This document shows, one piece after another, positions 33,144 to 43,224 of a stretch of 43,224 nt of DNA; position 1 is the first letter of the stretch; the number at the start of each line of letters is the position of its first letter. The position numbers and the translations under genes are program-made. Source of the DNA: Schizophyllum amplum (taxonomy: Eukaryota; Basidiomycota; Agaricomycetes; Agaricales; Schizophyllaceae). The notes beneath the pieces are model-generated. The model ran no database searches and was not told where the DNA came from. It saw only the letters and a list, made by a program, of their open reading frames with translations. The stretch lies in NCBI GenBank assembly GCA_007026445.1, contig VDMD01000168.1:1-43224 (forward strand). The letters are read 5' to 3'.

Positions 33144-36100
33144 CTAGCAGTCATCGTATTCTATGTCGGAGGTACGGTCCATCTCCGCATCCTCAATCTC
33201 CGGGAGCGGGTCACTACTTGGAATGATCTCATCCTCCAGCTCCTCCCCATCACCGTGAGCCTGCAGATGTAAGTGATCCAGAACTTCAAGCATCTCTTCC
33301 TCGAGATCAGTAGAAAGAACAAAGAGATGCCCGTCAATGACCTGCGCAAATACCATGTCCTCGTCAGGACCCCCTACGTGCTCCTCGCCATCTACATCTG
33401 CATCGCCGCCGTCTGCATCGGTATCTCCTTCGCCACCGGGAATTGTGACACCATCCTGGCCGTTGGACGGCACAGGGCAGACGTCGGTCGGAGCCGTACT
33501 GGGCAGCTTCTGTGCTACGCCTCGCCTCAGCAAGCTACGACGAAGAAATGAAGCAAGCTTCTTCTTCTCGAGGCTCTGGTAGCCAGCAGAGAAGCGATCG
33601 AGGTCGTCATCGACAATGATGCGATGAGGGCGGTAGGTATGCAGCTGGTGTGTGTGATATACATTCAGCAGTGTACGCATGTCGGCCTGACGCGAGGGAT
33701 CGCTATGTGCAGCCGAACGCTGCTTCAGACCTAGCCCCTCAAGCCACTCGCCCTTGAGCTGGGCGACGTGATGAAGATTGCGGGACCAGACATTGCGAAT
33801 GAAGCTATCTCCGTACTCCACTCCTTTATGGCGCACGACAGCATCAAGAAGGCGGTTGAAATATTCCTGGACGAGATCGCCATAGGAGAACGCGCCCGGC
33901 TTCCCCGTCAAGTTGACGAGACTGAGGCGCAAGATCTCCTCCTTTAGCTCCGGTGATGCCTCCTCCAAGCGCACAATCATCTCGAGAACGTAGTCCGTGT
34001 ATTTTGAGTGCGAGCCACCGGCGAAATGGAATAGCTGACACTTCGTCATCTCGTAGACACGCCCAGGATCGCCTTCAGCAGCAGCAAGCATGGACTCGCG
34101 GAGCAGAGCGGCTCGACGCATGAACAAACGGCTGTTTGCAAGGACATGATCACCAGGGAACGCTTCAGCGTCACCGGCCGCTGACTCGCCAGAGGCAGCA
34201 GCACCTGTTTCCTGCTGCGATTGCGCTTTCCGGCTCCGCGATTTCGTCCGCTTGGCACCAGCGTGCTGAGCGGCTTTGCCATGCGTGATCTCGCCGAAAT
34301 CCTTGCTCGAATCGTCCTGGATGACGGCATCCCAGGACTCGCCTATGGGCAGAATCGTCTGCTCAATGCCAACTCCAGACATAACGACATCGTGGAGATT
34401 CATCGACATATACGCGCGCGCGAGTTTCCGGGCAATGCTGAGCAGCTCGTCGCAGGTCGGAAGCCCACCGTCAGCGTGCTCCATGGCTTCGAAGTACTCG
34501 AAAAGGTCGTCCGTCTTGTAGTATAGGCTATGCAACGCAGGGTCAGTATCGAATTTAGAACACCACAACAACACGTACCGCCAACAATCGAGCATGCGCG
34601 CGTCCAGCGTCAGAAACATCAGCTGTGTACCTTGGCTATAATCGACCTTCTTCAGATCCGCAGGCCGTCGCCTGCCCAGCTTAGCGGCCGAGTGCCCCAA
34701 CGCCGAGTAGTCGCGCGTTTGAGGTTGCCCGTAATGTGTCTCGAAGATGTCGCAAACCTCCGTCCAGTCCTTGTGCCAGCCTTCGAGCAGGGGAAAAAGG
34801 ATCTCGAAGCTGTCGAACGCATTGCCTTCGAACTGCAGGAATTCGTGAAGCTCTAGAAGCTTTTCGAACGTCAATCCGTCCCCTCCGATGGGCTGTAGAC
34901 GCTGCTTGAAGTTCGCCTGCGTTTGTCCACCCTGCTCCAGCATGTCGATGATGTACTCCTTCAACTCCGTGAGGTATACTTCGTTCTTCGACGACGATGC
35001 GAGCGGGTGGACCTGGGTTTTTGTCGCAGGAAGTGGAAGCTTCGATGCTAGGGAGCGGTAGAGATTGGAGACATATGGAGAGATCGACCTCAGCTGCGGC
35101 ACGAAGTCCGCAAGCACGCGAAGCCATTGCAGCGAAAGAATCGTCATGACATGTTTCTGGTCGATGAGCTCGTACAGCTTGCGCACTGTCATCGATTGGC
35201 GGCGATTTTCGGCCAGGCTGCGACGGTACGCGTCCAAGGCGAAGACATCAATGTTCGCGCTTTTCGGTGCCTCGTAAAGCGCGCCCGACGACCCAGTGAT
35301 CAGCTTGCTTTCGCGTCCGAGGGCCATATCACGTTGTAGAAGGTAGTTGTGGACGTTATCGAATCGCAGCACGTAAAGGGTCTGCGGATCCTCGCCGAAA
35401 AGACGCGTGCGGAGTGCCGCGTCTTCAGAGAGACGCTGCATAGCGCGCAGAATGGTCGAATAGCTCGGCATATTCCCGACGCGACTGTGGTAGCGGAAGA
35501 GGTCCCACGACGCGAGCGATCCGAAGTGAAGGACACCTGATGCGAGGGGCAGCAGATTTGCGCGGTTTGACCGCGAGAAGTCGAGGATACTGATAGCATT
35601 TGTGGCCACCTAATGATATACATGAGCAACGCAAAGAAGACGAGATCTGGAGGAAGCTCACATTATCCACGGTTCGATGCTGCCGAACAACATCTTCTCC
35701 ATCTACCTGACGAGGCTTGCGCGACGCGACTGCCGACACGAGATAATATAGAAGCGGCTGGTGCTTGAGCAAGACGCCGCGAACGTTGCTGACAGTCGCA
35801 GCACCCAAGTCCGACCACTCGAGAGGCTTTGCGTCGGACTTCTTGCCTAGTGAGATGTGCAGGCCACTGTCGACTGCGATGGCGGCCTCCGCCTCGCGTA
35901 CGAGCTTCTGTTCGATGAGCTGGGCCGCCCATGCTGACAGACCCAACCGAACGTGGCGTAAGCCCGCGAACGACACGTCCGTTGCATAAAGCTTGTCCGG
36001 TTCGTAGTTTATCGAGCCGTATGAATGCCGAAACCACAAGTCGATGATGCGTGAGGGGAAATAGTGATGATCTTGGCCTTGAAGGAAGTTCGTGAGGCAG

Positions 36101-37317
36101 TGGTTCTGGGTTTGGCTGGCTGACATCGGATTTTCGGGGCGGGCAGCGCTGAGGTACAGAAGCTGGCCGTAACTCCACTGCAGTTCGACACGCAGGAACC
36201 AGAAGAAGAGATCCAGTTTTTGTTGGATCGTTCGGTATCCACGGGACGCGCCACGGCCAGTTTCCGCTACACGATCCGCTTCAGCCGCCTCGTTTGTGCT
36301 CTCGGACCGTGGACGCTTGTTGGTGCGTCCCAGGAACGCTTCAGAGAGCGGCTCCTTCATCTTCTCCAGGCGCGCAGCAAGATCCTTGGGCCAGATTGAT
36401 TTCCCAGGCTGCGTGGTGCCGCCCGCTGTGTGAGAAGCGCCAAGAACATGTCTCGCAGCCGCGGGTGGCGGCGCTCCGCCGCGTCCGTGTCCGCGCCGGG
36501 GGCGCCCCCGCCCTCCTCCACGTCCGCGCGCGAATCCACGCTCGGCTTCGTGGTCACTCGCTGTCCCTTCTTCGAGGTGTTGATTTCGCGGCCTCGCCAT
36601 CGCGTTGTCGGCCGCAAACACGTCTCTCGCGGGGTACGCGCTGTCTTCGATTCCCTCGGCTACTGGCTGATGGAGCGCCTCGAAGTCGCTCTCGGGTACG
36701 GGGGGGTCGCGCGAGGTCGAGTAGGTGTCGTCATTTTGGCTTATCGATGGTGTTAGATGGATGGGGGAGTCCAGAAAATCCGTGGGCGCTGTATGCGGGA
36801 TCTTCAGCAACGACCTGGTTGTATCCGCGTAGACGTCGCGAGCAGGGACAGGAGTCGCCGGGAGGGATCGCGATGCGTCAGATCGCGTTGGAGAGGACGG
36901 GAATGTAGGGGCACGGGATGTGGAGGGTGCGTTCGCCGACGGTGCTGGTATGTAGTGAGGGGCGGCAGCGGCATTTCTCTCCTTGAGGCCCGACACCTTT
37001 TTCCCCCAGAGCAGCTTGCTTTCCTCGCGTTTCGAAAGAGGGGGGGCTCGCGGTGGAGCGCTAGCCAATTTTTTTGCCCATGCGTCCTTACTTTCCTGCG
37101 TACGTCGGTGGCGGAGGTCTGGGTCCCTGTATGGGCTTTCGTAGACATCCGAGTATATTATACTTCGTAACGGCGTAGACACGCTTGGTGCAATCGTACG
37201 TGGCGTCGCAGTTTGCGCGGCGGCGCTAGCGGCAGCCTGAGAGAGCACCGAAGAGTCGTCATAGGCAGGCGCTGTTTCACGTAGAGTTGTAGATTCAAAG
37301 CTTTCATTGTGTTCCAT
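33144..37317 (-). CDS. Large DUF6589 protein with RG-rich N-terminal extension
   Basis: Exons 37317-35661, 35609-34579 and 34527-33144 join in frame to about 1,355 residues. The middle intron (34578-34528, 51 nt) has good splice sites but is a multiple of three with no stop, so it could be retained. The N-terminal 330 residues are disordered, with a repeated WAKKLA/LWGKKVS unit and an RG-rich patch (RGRGGGRGRPRRGHGRGG). The rest matches what I know of DUF6589: DFSRSNRANLLPLASGVL, then VLRFDNVHNYLL with an invariant-looking Asp-Asn near residue 636, KVDYSQGTQLMFLTLDARML, CQLFHFAGGSHSKYTDYVLE and LVNLTGKPGAFSYGDLVQEY. The C-terminus is acidic. The spaced Asp/Glu residues (FDN, TKCQLFHFAGG, GDLVQEY) look like a possible RNase H-type nuclease or transposase, but this is inference. 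No frame break is seen. Confidence 0.8.
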
Positions 37318-37442
37318 GAGTGATTTACTGAGGCATGAAAGTCGATAGATGGACGTGGACTCAAAGCAGACAGCGAGAGGACAAGAGAGTTGAACTTAGA
37401 GCGCTAATCAGGAAGGTCGCGTGCACCGGTCCGTCGCGGGCC

Positions 37443-37468
37443 TTTGACGCTTTGACATCCGCTTTGAC
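37443..37468 (+). repeat. TTTGAC-motif cluster including the right copy of the 17-bp direct repeat
   Basis: TTTGAC occurs three times, at 37443, 37451 and 37463. The 17-mer CGCTTTGACATCCGCTT at 37448-37464 is identical to 19749-19765. TTTGACGC at 37443 also recurs at 31023. The cluster lies about 125 bp upstream of the DUF6589 start and about 120 bp from tRNA-His. Confidence 0.8.
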
Positions 37469-37584
37469 CTGATGGCAACAATACCCCTCACCTCAGAAAC
37501 TGCTGGCGTTTGATTGCAGACTAAGTCCAAAGTAAACAATCACAATAAGTATGCACGATTCGAACGACCTAAAGCGAGTAAAAT

Positions 37585-37666
37585 GTCGGTAGCAGGAATC
37601 GAACCTGCGGCTCCTCGGGGAGAGATCCGCCACAACGAGGTGATTTAACCCCTAATCGATACCGAC
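37585..37666 (-). tRNA. tRNA-His (anticodon GTG) with a short intron
   Basis: The minus strand begins GTCGGTA and ends TACCGAC, forming the 7-bp acceptor stem. The D arm is GAT-loop-ATC. The anticodon stem CCTCG/CGAGG encloses an 18-nt loop, TTGTGG, then an 11-nt intron CGGATCTCTCC, then C. Anticodon GTG follows TT33, giving histidine. The T arm is GCAGG-TTCGATT-CCTGC. As usual for nuclear genes, the 3' CCA and the extra 5' G of tRNA-His are not encoded. Confidence 0.93.
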
Positions 37667-38069
37667 TTGTAGACAAGACCGTCGGGGCCGTTGGTGAGGC
37701 TTGTGAGCGTAACATCATTATATCTGAGTGTCACTATTTTCCGCTACGGCCGTTATCCGGGCGCCAGCTCAGTGCGCTCGCAAAATGCCTCCTACATGCT
37801 GACCTCTCTTCCATCTTCCTTTCCGTATGTCGTCTCTCCCGACATTCTTCTACGTGCTCAAGGCAGTTCCGCCACGCTGCCGCCGTCGACGTGTTATATA
37901 AGCGATACTTACCGGCAGACGAGCATACCTTGTCGGACACCATCGGACGATGTTTGCGATGCGATTGCTAGCCAACGCTATGGCTTGACTATGCCAAATC
38001 TTCTTACCTTGCACTACGGCGAATCCGTCGGCTTCTCATACGGAGGTCTCGACGGCGACCTCTTCTGCC
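37667..38069. other. Intergenic region right of tRNA-His
   Basis: The plus strand has a long open frame here (about 37700-38200), but its codon use is not clearly coding and it does not resemble a known family. It may hold upstream exons of the weak small gene at 38070. Confidence 0.35.
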
Positions 38070-38420
38070 ATGTCTACATCGGACTTCTTTGCACCTTTGC
38101 ACGAAGGCTGGACGCGGTCTCTTCAATGCAAAATTCGGCAAGCAAGGTTCAGAACCGTAGCCAGAGCTTTCAGAATCAGATTCTTCTGTCTGTAAGTTCT
38201 AGTCGTCCAACACGTTGTTTTGGTGCGTCACGTTGTTAAAAGTTCTGCCCGGGCAAAACTCTGCATGGCTGGCAGGCTGCGCACGCTTGCTGCCAAATCC
38301 GCCACGCAGGCCAGTGACTGCTCAGGCAAGTTCGCTTCCGACGTTCTTCGCCTGTTCTCGCTGCATGCCGCCTACAGTCCACCGCCGCACGCATGGAGGT
38401 TGTCTTCGGAGAGGAAATAA
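38070..38420 (+). CDS. Possible small basic protein, unknown
   Basis: ATG 38070 opens MSTSDFFAPLHEGWTRSLQ. A donor at 38192 (GTAAGT) and an acceptor at 38242 join it in phase to SARAKLCMAGRLRTLAAKSA, ending HAWRLSSERK and a stop at 38418-38420. The total is 300 nt including the stop, so 99 residues. It is Arg/Lys-rich with no domain that I recognise. Support is only the clean splice phase and the open frames, so it could be chance. Confidence 0.3.
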
Positions 38421-39363
38421 CACTGAATGGATACACGACTGAACATGACATAAGGGAGAGATCTGGAAGTGACCCGGGGGAGGAAGGGGCCCGGTGGCTG
38501 CAAGGATGATTTCGTATGTTATTTGGCTCCGTAGCATAGTGATAGCGCACATTGTGTAGTACGGGCACTCGGGTAATATCACCACCACCACCTGCGGAGT
38601 CAATGGCAATGGCTCATGTACGGGTTCATATCGGCTCTCGTGCTCGACGTCGACTCGTCACCCACCGGGGCTCAGCGCTCAGCAGTGGGTTTAGTGACTA
38701 TCCCGAACCCGCCAGCCTTGCACCGACCCATACTTACGTAGTCCGCAAGGCAAGGTTGGAGACCGGCGTAACGGGAGCTTTCTCAGAGTTGGGAACCAAG
38801 TCGATGCTTTAGACAAGATTTTCCCTGAATCGAATTCTGCTTGTTATAATGCGAAGGGATCACGCTCAGTTGGGACTTTGATAGTAGATTGACGCGCCTT
38901 CATAGTGAGTACAGAAACATAGTTCGTATTTACTTGGGTGAAGCAACAGTCCAGCGGGAGTGCGCGTATATGCTGCTGAAGCTGGCGCGATATAAAGCGC
39001 ACTAGATACATGAGAAGGCTAGTAAGTAGTCAATAAGAATTTAAAGGTATATAAAGTACCAGAGCTGGTTCCGCATAGATACAGCCACCATCCGGCATCC
39101 CTGATAACATGCGTAGCTCTTGTAACAAAAGCGGTGAAAAGAAAGGATGCGCGAGCTGAACAAGATCGCGCAGAACAAAGAGATAACGACGGTGAGCAGA
39201 ATTGAAGTTACATGAAGCAAGATTCCCCCCCATAACCCAAAGTTCGTACGTAAAGAAAAGCTAGAACACGCACGACTATGGTGAATAGATTAAGCACAGT
39301 GTTCTCGGACGGGCCGCGATGGATGAGTGTCCTTTCCGTCTGCCAGTATCGGATGCCATAGAC
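38421..39363. other. Gene-poor interval
   Basis: About 940 bp with no coding frame of note. It contains AT-rich patches near 39040-39060 (tatataaag) that could be a promoter or the 3' flank of the zinc-finger gene. Nothing is assigned. Confidence 0.4.
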
Positions 39364-42300
39364 TCACGAGCCGCGAGGCCACTGTTGATATGGATCCAGC
39401 ATCCAATTCTCCTCGGGGCGCATCTGGGTTTCAGGCAGCGGCTGGAGGTGACCGTACGCCCGACCGTCCAGTCTGAATTGGGGATCGGGGAGAAGTGGTC
39501 CGTCGGGCTGCTGCGGCAAGGGCGGGGGAAACGACGACTCGTATGGCATCATATCCAGCTGGCCCGGCATGAACTGGGCTGCAGCTTGCGTCTGACCCGG
39601 ATAGTCGGGGGGATACTGATTCCATTCGAACGTCGACTGCAGCGCCTGTTGCACCTGGGGAGACGGAAGGGGATACTGTTCCTCTGTTGTTAAGGGGCGC
39701 AGTTCGTCCCATGCTCGTTGTTGAGCGAGAGGTTGTTGACGGCCCGCTCGCTCGCTCGTCATCCCAGGGTAGAAGCCGTCCTGCGCCATCCCCAATGGAC
39801 CCGAAAGAGGAGGGAACGGCGCCTCCCATACGTCCGCCGTTCCCGCGCTCGCTGCCCGTCCCCGCGAAGCCCGCGTCCGCGCCGGAGGGCGCGAAAGTGT
39901 AGCGGCTCGCGTCGACGCCATGGAGCTGCTCGCGCGCACTGGCAGGTCGGCGACTGGAGCCGAAACCGAACTCGGACTCGGCGCGCTCGACGCGCTCACG
40001 GGCGTAGGGCTGGAACCGCCGTCGCGAAGCTTCGACATGACGTTCTGCATCTGCGCCTGCTGCTGTCGTATGAGGTCCTGAGCGTAGGCCGACATCACGG
40101 GATTCGCTGACGAATGGCGACGGCGAGAATCCTCTTGGAGATGGCTCGTCGACGTCGATGGGCTCGCCGCTGCCGTCGCGGTCGACGTTGACGGCGCGTC
40201 CGCGGTAATCTCGGGCGAAGCTGTTTGTGGTGAAACCACGCTCTGCGGCGGACTGGTCAACGGGGAGATTGAGCTCCGTTCGCGGTCATTGATGGCGAGG
40301 GCGCTGAGCCCGAAGCTGCCTGTGTTCGGTCGGGCTGCTGGCCGGATGCTGCTGTTCGGGGAGACGCGCCCGACGCTGCCTGGGGAGACCCTCCTGCTTG
40401 TCCCCGGCCGGCTGAACGAGCCAGCGAAGCCGGTACCGGGCCGGACGCCGCCGCTGGTCCCGGGCCTTGCTTCGTTATCGCAGAGCTCCATGAGGGAGAG
40501 CCGTCGGCTAGCGGGACGGGAATCGCTTGGCTCGTAGCTGATGCTGTGGCGTTGGCTTGGCCCGGCTGCATCGTCGTCCGGTCCATCTGGGCTCCCGAAT
40601 GTCCGTTTGCGAGTTGCGCCTGCTAACACAACTGAGTTTAGGCAAGAAAAGCAGAAAAAAAACAAGAGACTCACCTGGGCTGATGGACTCTCGCTCATCC
40701 GATGGTGGGTGGAAGGAGAAAGGCGAGGGGTCATCGAGGCCGGCAAGTGCGCTGAATCGTCCTCCTTCTTCATCGTCCCTGCTCGCTGGTCCAGCTGCGT
40801 ACCCGGTGGTATCGCTACCCCCGTATCCTGCAGGGAGAATTCCCAAGCCCAATCCCTGTCCTGCGAAGTAGAGGGTGGTCGGCGCTGTTGACGGCCTTGA
40901 CGCATATCCTGCGAAGCCGGTCCCTGGCCGGGAGCCCCGCATATCCTGTCCCTGGTCGGGAAACGCTGGGAAGGGGAAGTGTGCGGTCTCCCCCATCGAT
41001 GAGGGGTGGAAGGGCGACTGCTGATGCCCCGGAGACGGAAATGCTCCCTGATGCGGAGACGCCTGGCCCATCAAGTGGTGGGAGGTTATGCCCGGATGAC
41101 CCGGCGAGGTGAAGGCCCCCTGCTGGTGCGGCGAGGGCATTGATTGACGGAAGGGCGAGGCCACGCCCTGTCGCGGAGCCTGCAGATTGCCCAGCGATCG
41201 CGGAGACGACAGCCGCAAGTGGAGGGAGCGCCGTTCCGCCAGCCGTTGTTGGCCGGGATGCGCTTCCCCGGAGGAGTAGATCCCCGTCCCGTGCGCGAAG
41301 CCCGTCTGCTGCGAGCCGATCTGCAAGTTGTCCTGTAGCGATAGCCTCGGCGAGGGCCCCGGACGCTGTCGAAGGTCGCGATAGGGTTGGTAGGCGCGCC
41401 CCTGCTGAAGCTGACGAGAAAAGTGATGTGGTAGGCCGTCCGCCGCTCGTAGGTGGGCGTCCATCGCCTGCGTGAACGCCGCCGGATGTTGTTGGCCGAG
41501 AGACGGATGGTGGGAGCCTTGACGATGTGGCTGGCCGAGATGTGAGGGAAGAAATCCCAGAGGTAGCGGGCCGTCCTGCCCCTGAGAGAAATCCAGCGGA
41601 CCCGGTCCCGAAAAACCCTGTCCCCGCTGCTGACCGGGATGAGGTCCCAGGTCGACTCCCGCCATTCCATGGGGTGGTGAGGGGGTGAAATGCGTCCTGC
41701 TGGGATCGAAACTCATTGGATTGTTGGTTCCGAAAGTCGCTGGATTGGTCTCGAAAGCTACTGAGTTGCCCCCGAAACGACTCTGACTGTTGACCTTGAA
41801 GTTCACCGAGTTGGCCTCGAAAGGAGTGCCCCGCGCCTTCACTTGCGATAAGTGAGGATTGAATGGCAAGGAAGAAGTGTATTCACCTGCTGATTCCCGA
41901 AAGGATTCGCCTCGAAAGGGATGTTCGCCTGAACAGACAGTCAGGAAGAGCTTCTTACCGTGAGGTCCGTAGCATACCTGGCCTGGCTTGAAAGGATTGG
42001 CTTGCGCCAAGAAAGGACGAGCTTGCTGCAACTGCGTCAATGGACGTAAGCGGCGGATAGAATTAACCCGTACCGGATTCGCGAAAGGCCCGAAAGGAAT
42101 GAGAGCCTCCCCGAAAGGAGGCGTCCTGCCCTCGAAATGCGTTGAAGTCCATGCCCTCGTATCCCGTGCTCGTCTCCGGGCGAACGTTCCGGCTATTGCC
42201 GCGAGGCATGCTGTGAGTCGCCGTTTCCGTCTTGATGTGGACGGCATCGAGGTCAGATGGCTCAGCCTCGTCCATATCGGCGTCACCGTCCGCGTCGCGG

Positions 42301-43059
42301 TCATCGGCATCGTCGAGGTCGCCATCCGCGGAGGAATCTTGCTGAGCGGACTTTTTCGCTCCACGTCGGCCGCGCGAGCCGGCCTTGTTCGCCGCCACCA
42401 TGCTGGCGTGCAGCGACGTCAAATCACGCATCATCCGTTCGTTTTGCTCCTAAAAATGACGATAAGTCCATTTACGTTGACGACGGGTGTTGGACCCCAC
42501 GGTGATCAGTACCAACCTGCTTATCCGCGTGAACCGTCTGCGCATGCTGGCGAAGGTTGTCCAGACGAGAAAACTGCTTTCCACAGTGGCAGCTGAAGGG
42601 ACGCTCGCCGGTGTGTTTCCTGAGAAAGGATTTAAGATTAGTTGAGGTTTGAAATTCAGTGTCGGAAGACACGGTAACTTGCCTGATATGACGGGCAAGG
42701 TGCTCGCTGCGGCTGAAAACCATCCGACAGTCTCCGTACCCTCTGCACTGAAAGGTCTTCGCGGGTGCAGGGCGATAGCGCTTGTTGACCCCGGAGTCTT
42801 GTGCGTTTGACGGGCGCGGACCTGAAGACAGGGCCGTAAGCACGCTTGTACATGAGATGAAGGATTGAGTGGAGGATCGAGCGCGTGTCCGCGCTAGGAG
42901 AGGAAGGGGGGGGTTCATGCAGAGGAAGCCTTGACAGGGCCAAGGGACAGGGACGAGGGTATGGATGGGACAACCGCATATATGCGCGGAGACGAAGACA
43001 AGTCCTTGAGTGCACGCACCTGCTCCGTTCATGTTGGGAGACGCGACTACTGCTGCCAT
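39364..43059 (-). CDS. C2H2 zinc-finger transcription factor with long Gln/Pro/Ser-rich tail
   Basis: Exon 1 (43059-43020) encodes [14 protein letters not shown]. After a 198-nt intron, exon 2 encodes [11 protein letters not shown] and finger 1, [20 protein letters not shown] then RHIR. A 63-nt GC-AG intron (42682-42620) follows. Exon 3 has the linker KHTGERP and finger 2, [21 protein letters not shown]. This tandem pair resembles fungal Rsf2/Usv1-type regulators. The next exon (from 42449) carries an acidic stretch with a KKS basic patch. A very long low-complexity region follows, rich in Gln, Pro, His and Phe-containing units ([14 protein letters not shown]), with Ser/Pro-rich SRPGTS and RRVSP repeats, to the stop at 39364. 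An intron at about 40673-40622 joins SISPG to [16 protein letters not shown]. Splice sites between 42070 and 41850 are not fully resolved. It is likely a nuclear DNA-binding regulator; its targets are unknown. Confidence 0.82.
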
Positions 43060-43224
43060 TGCGTTGCTGCTGCTGCAATTATCGTCAGCCTGATGTCTGG
43101 ACGCCGCTGGGAGCGTAGCCGGGCGCGGTCTTCGCCTACCCCTTATCGGGCTCGGTGCAAGAGGCTGGGAGTACGCGCCCGTCGTGTGCTCGCGAGCAGA
43201 GAGCAGCCACATACCTGGTCTGCT

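Noticed and set aside
19749..37464. Inverted terminal repeats for the helicase/DUF6589 unit
   Set aside because: Flanks at 19700-19788 and 31012-31098 were compared by eye with the reverse complement of 37380-37560 and no inverted match was seen; only the direct repeat was found.
38322..38609. Minus-strand open frames right of the tRNA
   Set aside because: They overlap the better-supported spliced plus-strand model and show no family resemblance.

Overview
The window is fungal nuclear DNA, most likely from a basidiomycete (Agaricomycetes). The genes are dense and carry many 45-75 nt GT-AG introns. The third codon position is mostly C or G. Several families are typical of that group: KDZ transposons with TET/JBP cargo, DUF6589 proteins, and MYND-finger and F-box families. 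Gene models were built by hand from reading frames, splice sites and recognised family motifs; no search was run.

Left part (1-19741), mostly ordinary chromosomal genes. A partial F-box gene lies at the left edge (-). It is followed by an RNA-dependent RNA polymerase of the RNA-silencing type (-), a one-membrane-segment hypothetical gene (+), the E1-beta subunit of branched-chain alpha-ketoacid dehydrogenase (-), a WDR20/CreC-like WD40 protein (+), an unrecognised coiled-coil protein (-), a Nur1-type nuclear rim protein (-), a membrane-anchored coiled-coil protein with a possible partial copy after it (+), and a MYND zinc-finger protein (+).

Middle (19781-31011), a complete KDZ DNA transposon. 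It has an 8-bp target-site duplication, long terminal inverted repeats (367 and 337 bp) and five genes: a putative HMG-like protein, a coiled-coil accessory protein, a TET/JBP 2-oxoglutarate/Fe(II) dioxygenase, a small basic-repeat gene and the KDZ transposase. The repeats differ by one base plus one 30-bp unit, so the insertion looks recent.

Right of it (31099-37317), a convergent two-gene unit: a RecQ-like DEAH helicase with two Cys-rich motifs (+) and a very large DUF6589 protein (-). Their stop codons are only 25 bp apart. A 17-bp direct repeat occurs just left of the KDZ insertion and again just upstream of the DUF6589 gene, so it brackets the pair. My reading is that helicase plus DUF6589 may be an older mobile or integrative element into which the KDZ element later inserted. 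This is the best candidate here for an undescribed system.

Right end (37585-43059): an intron-containing tRNA-His, a weak small gene, and a C2H2 zinc-finger transcription factor (-) with a GC-AG intron between its two fingers.

One caution applies throughout. Several clearly conserved genes show isolated one-base frame breaks, most fitting a missing base in a short homopolymer. Because a housekeeping gene is affected too, uncorrected assembly indels are at least as likely as real pseudogenes.
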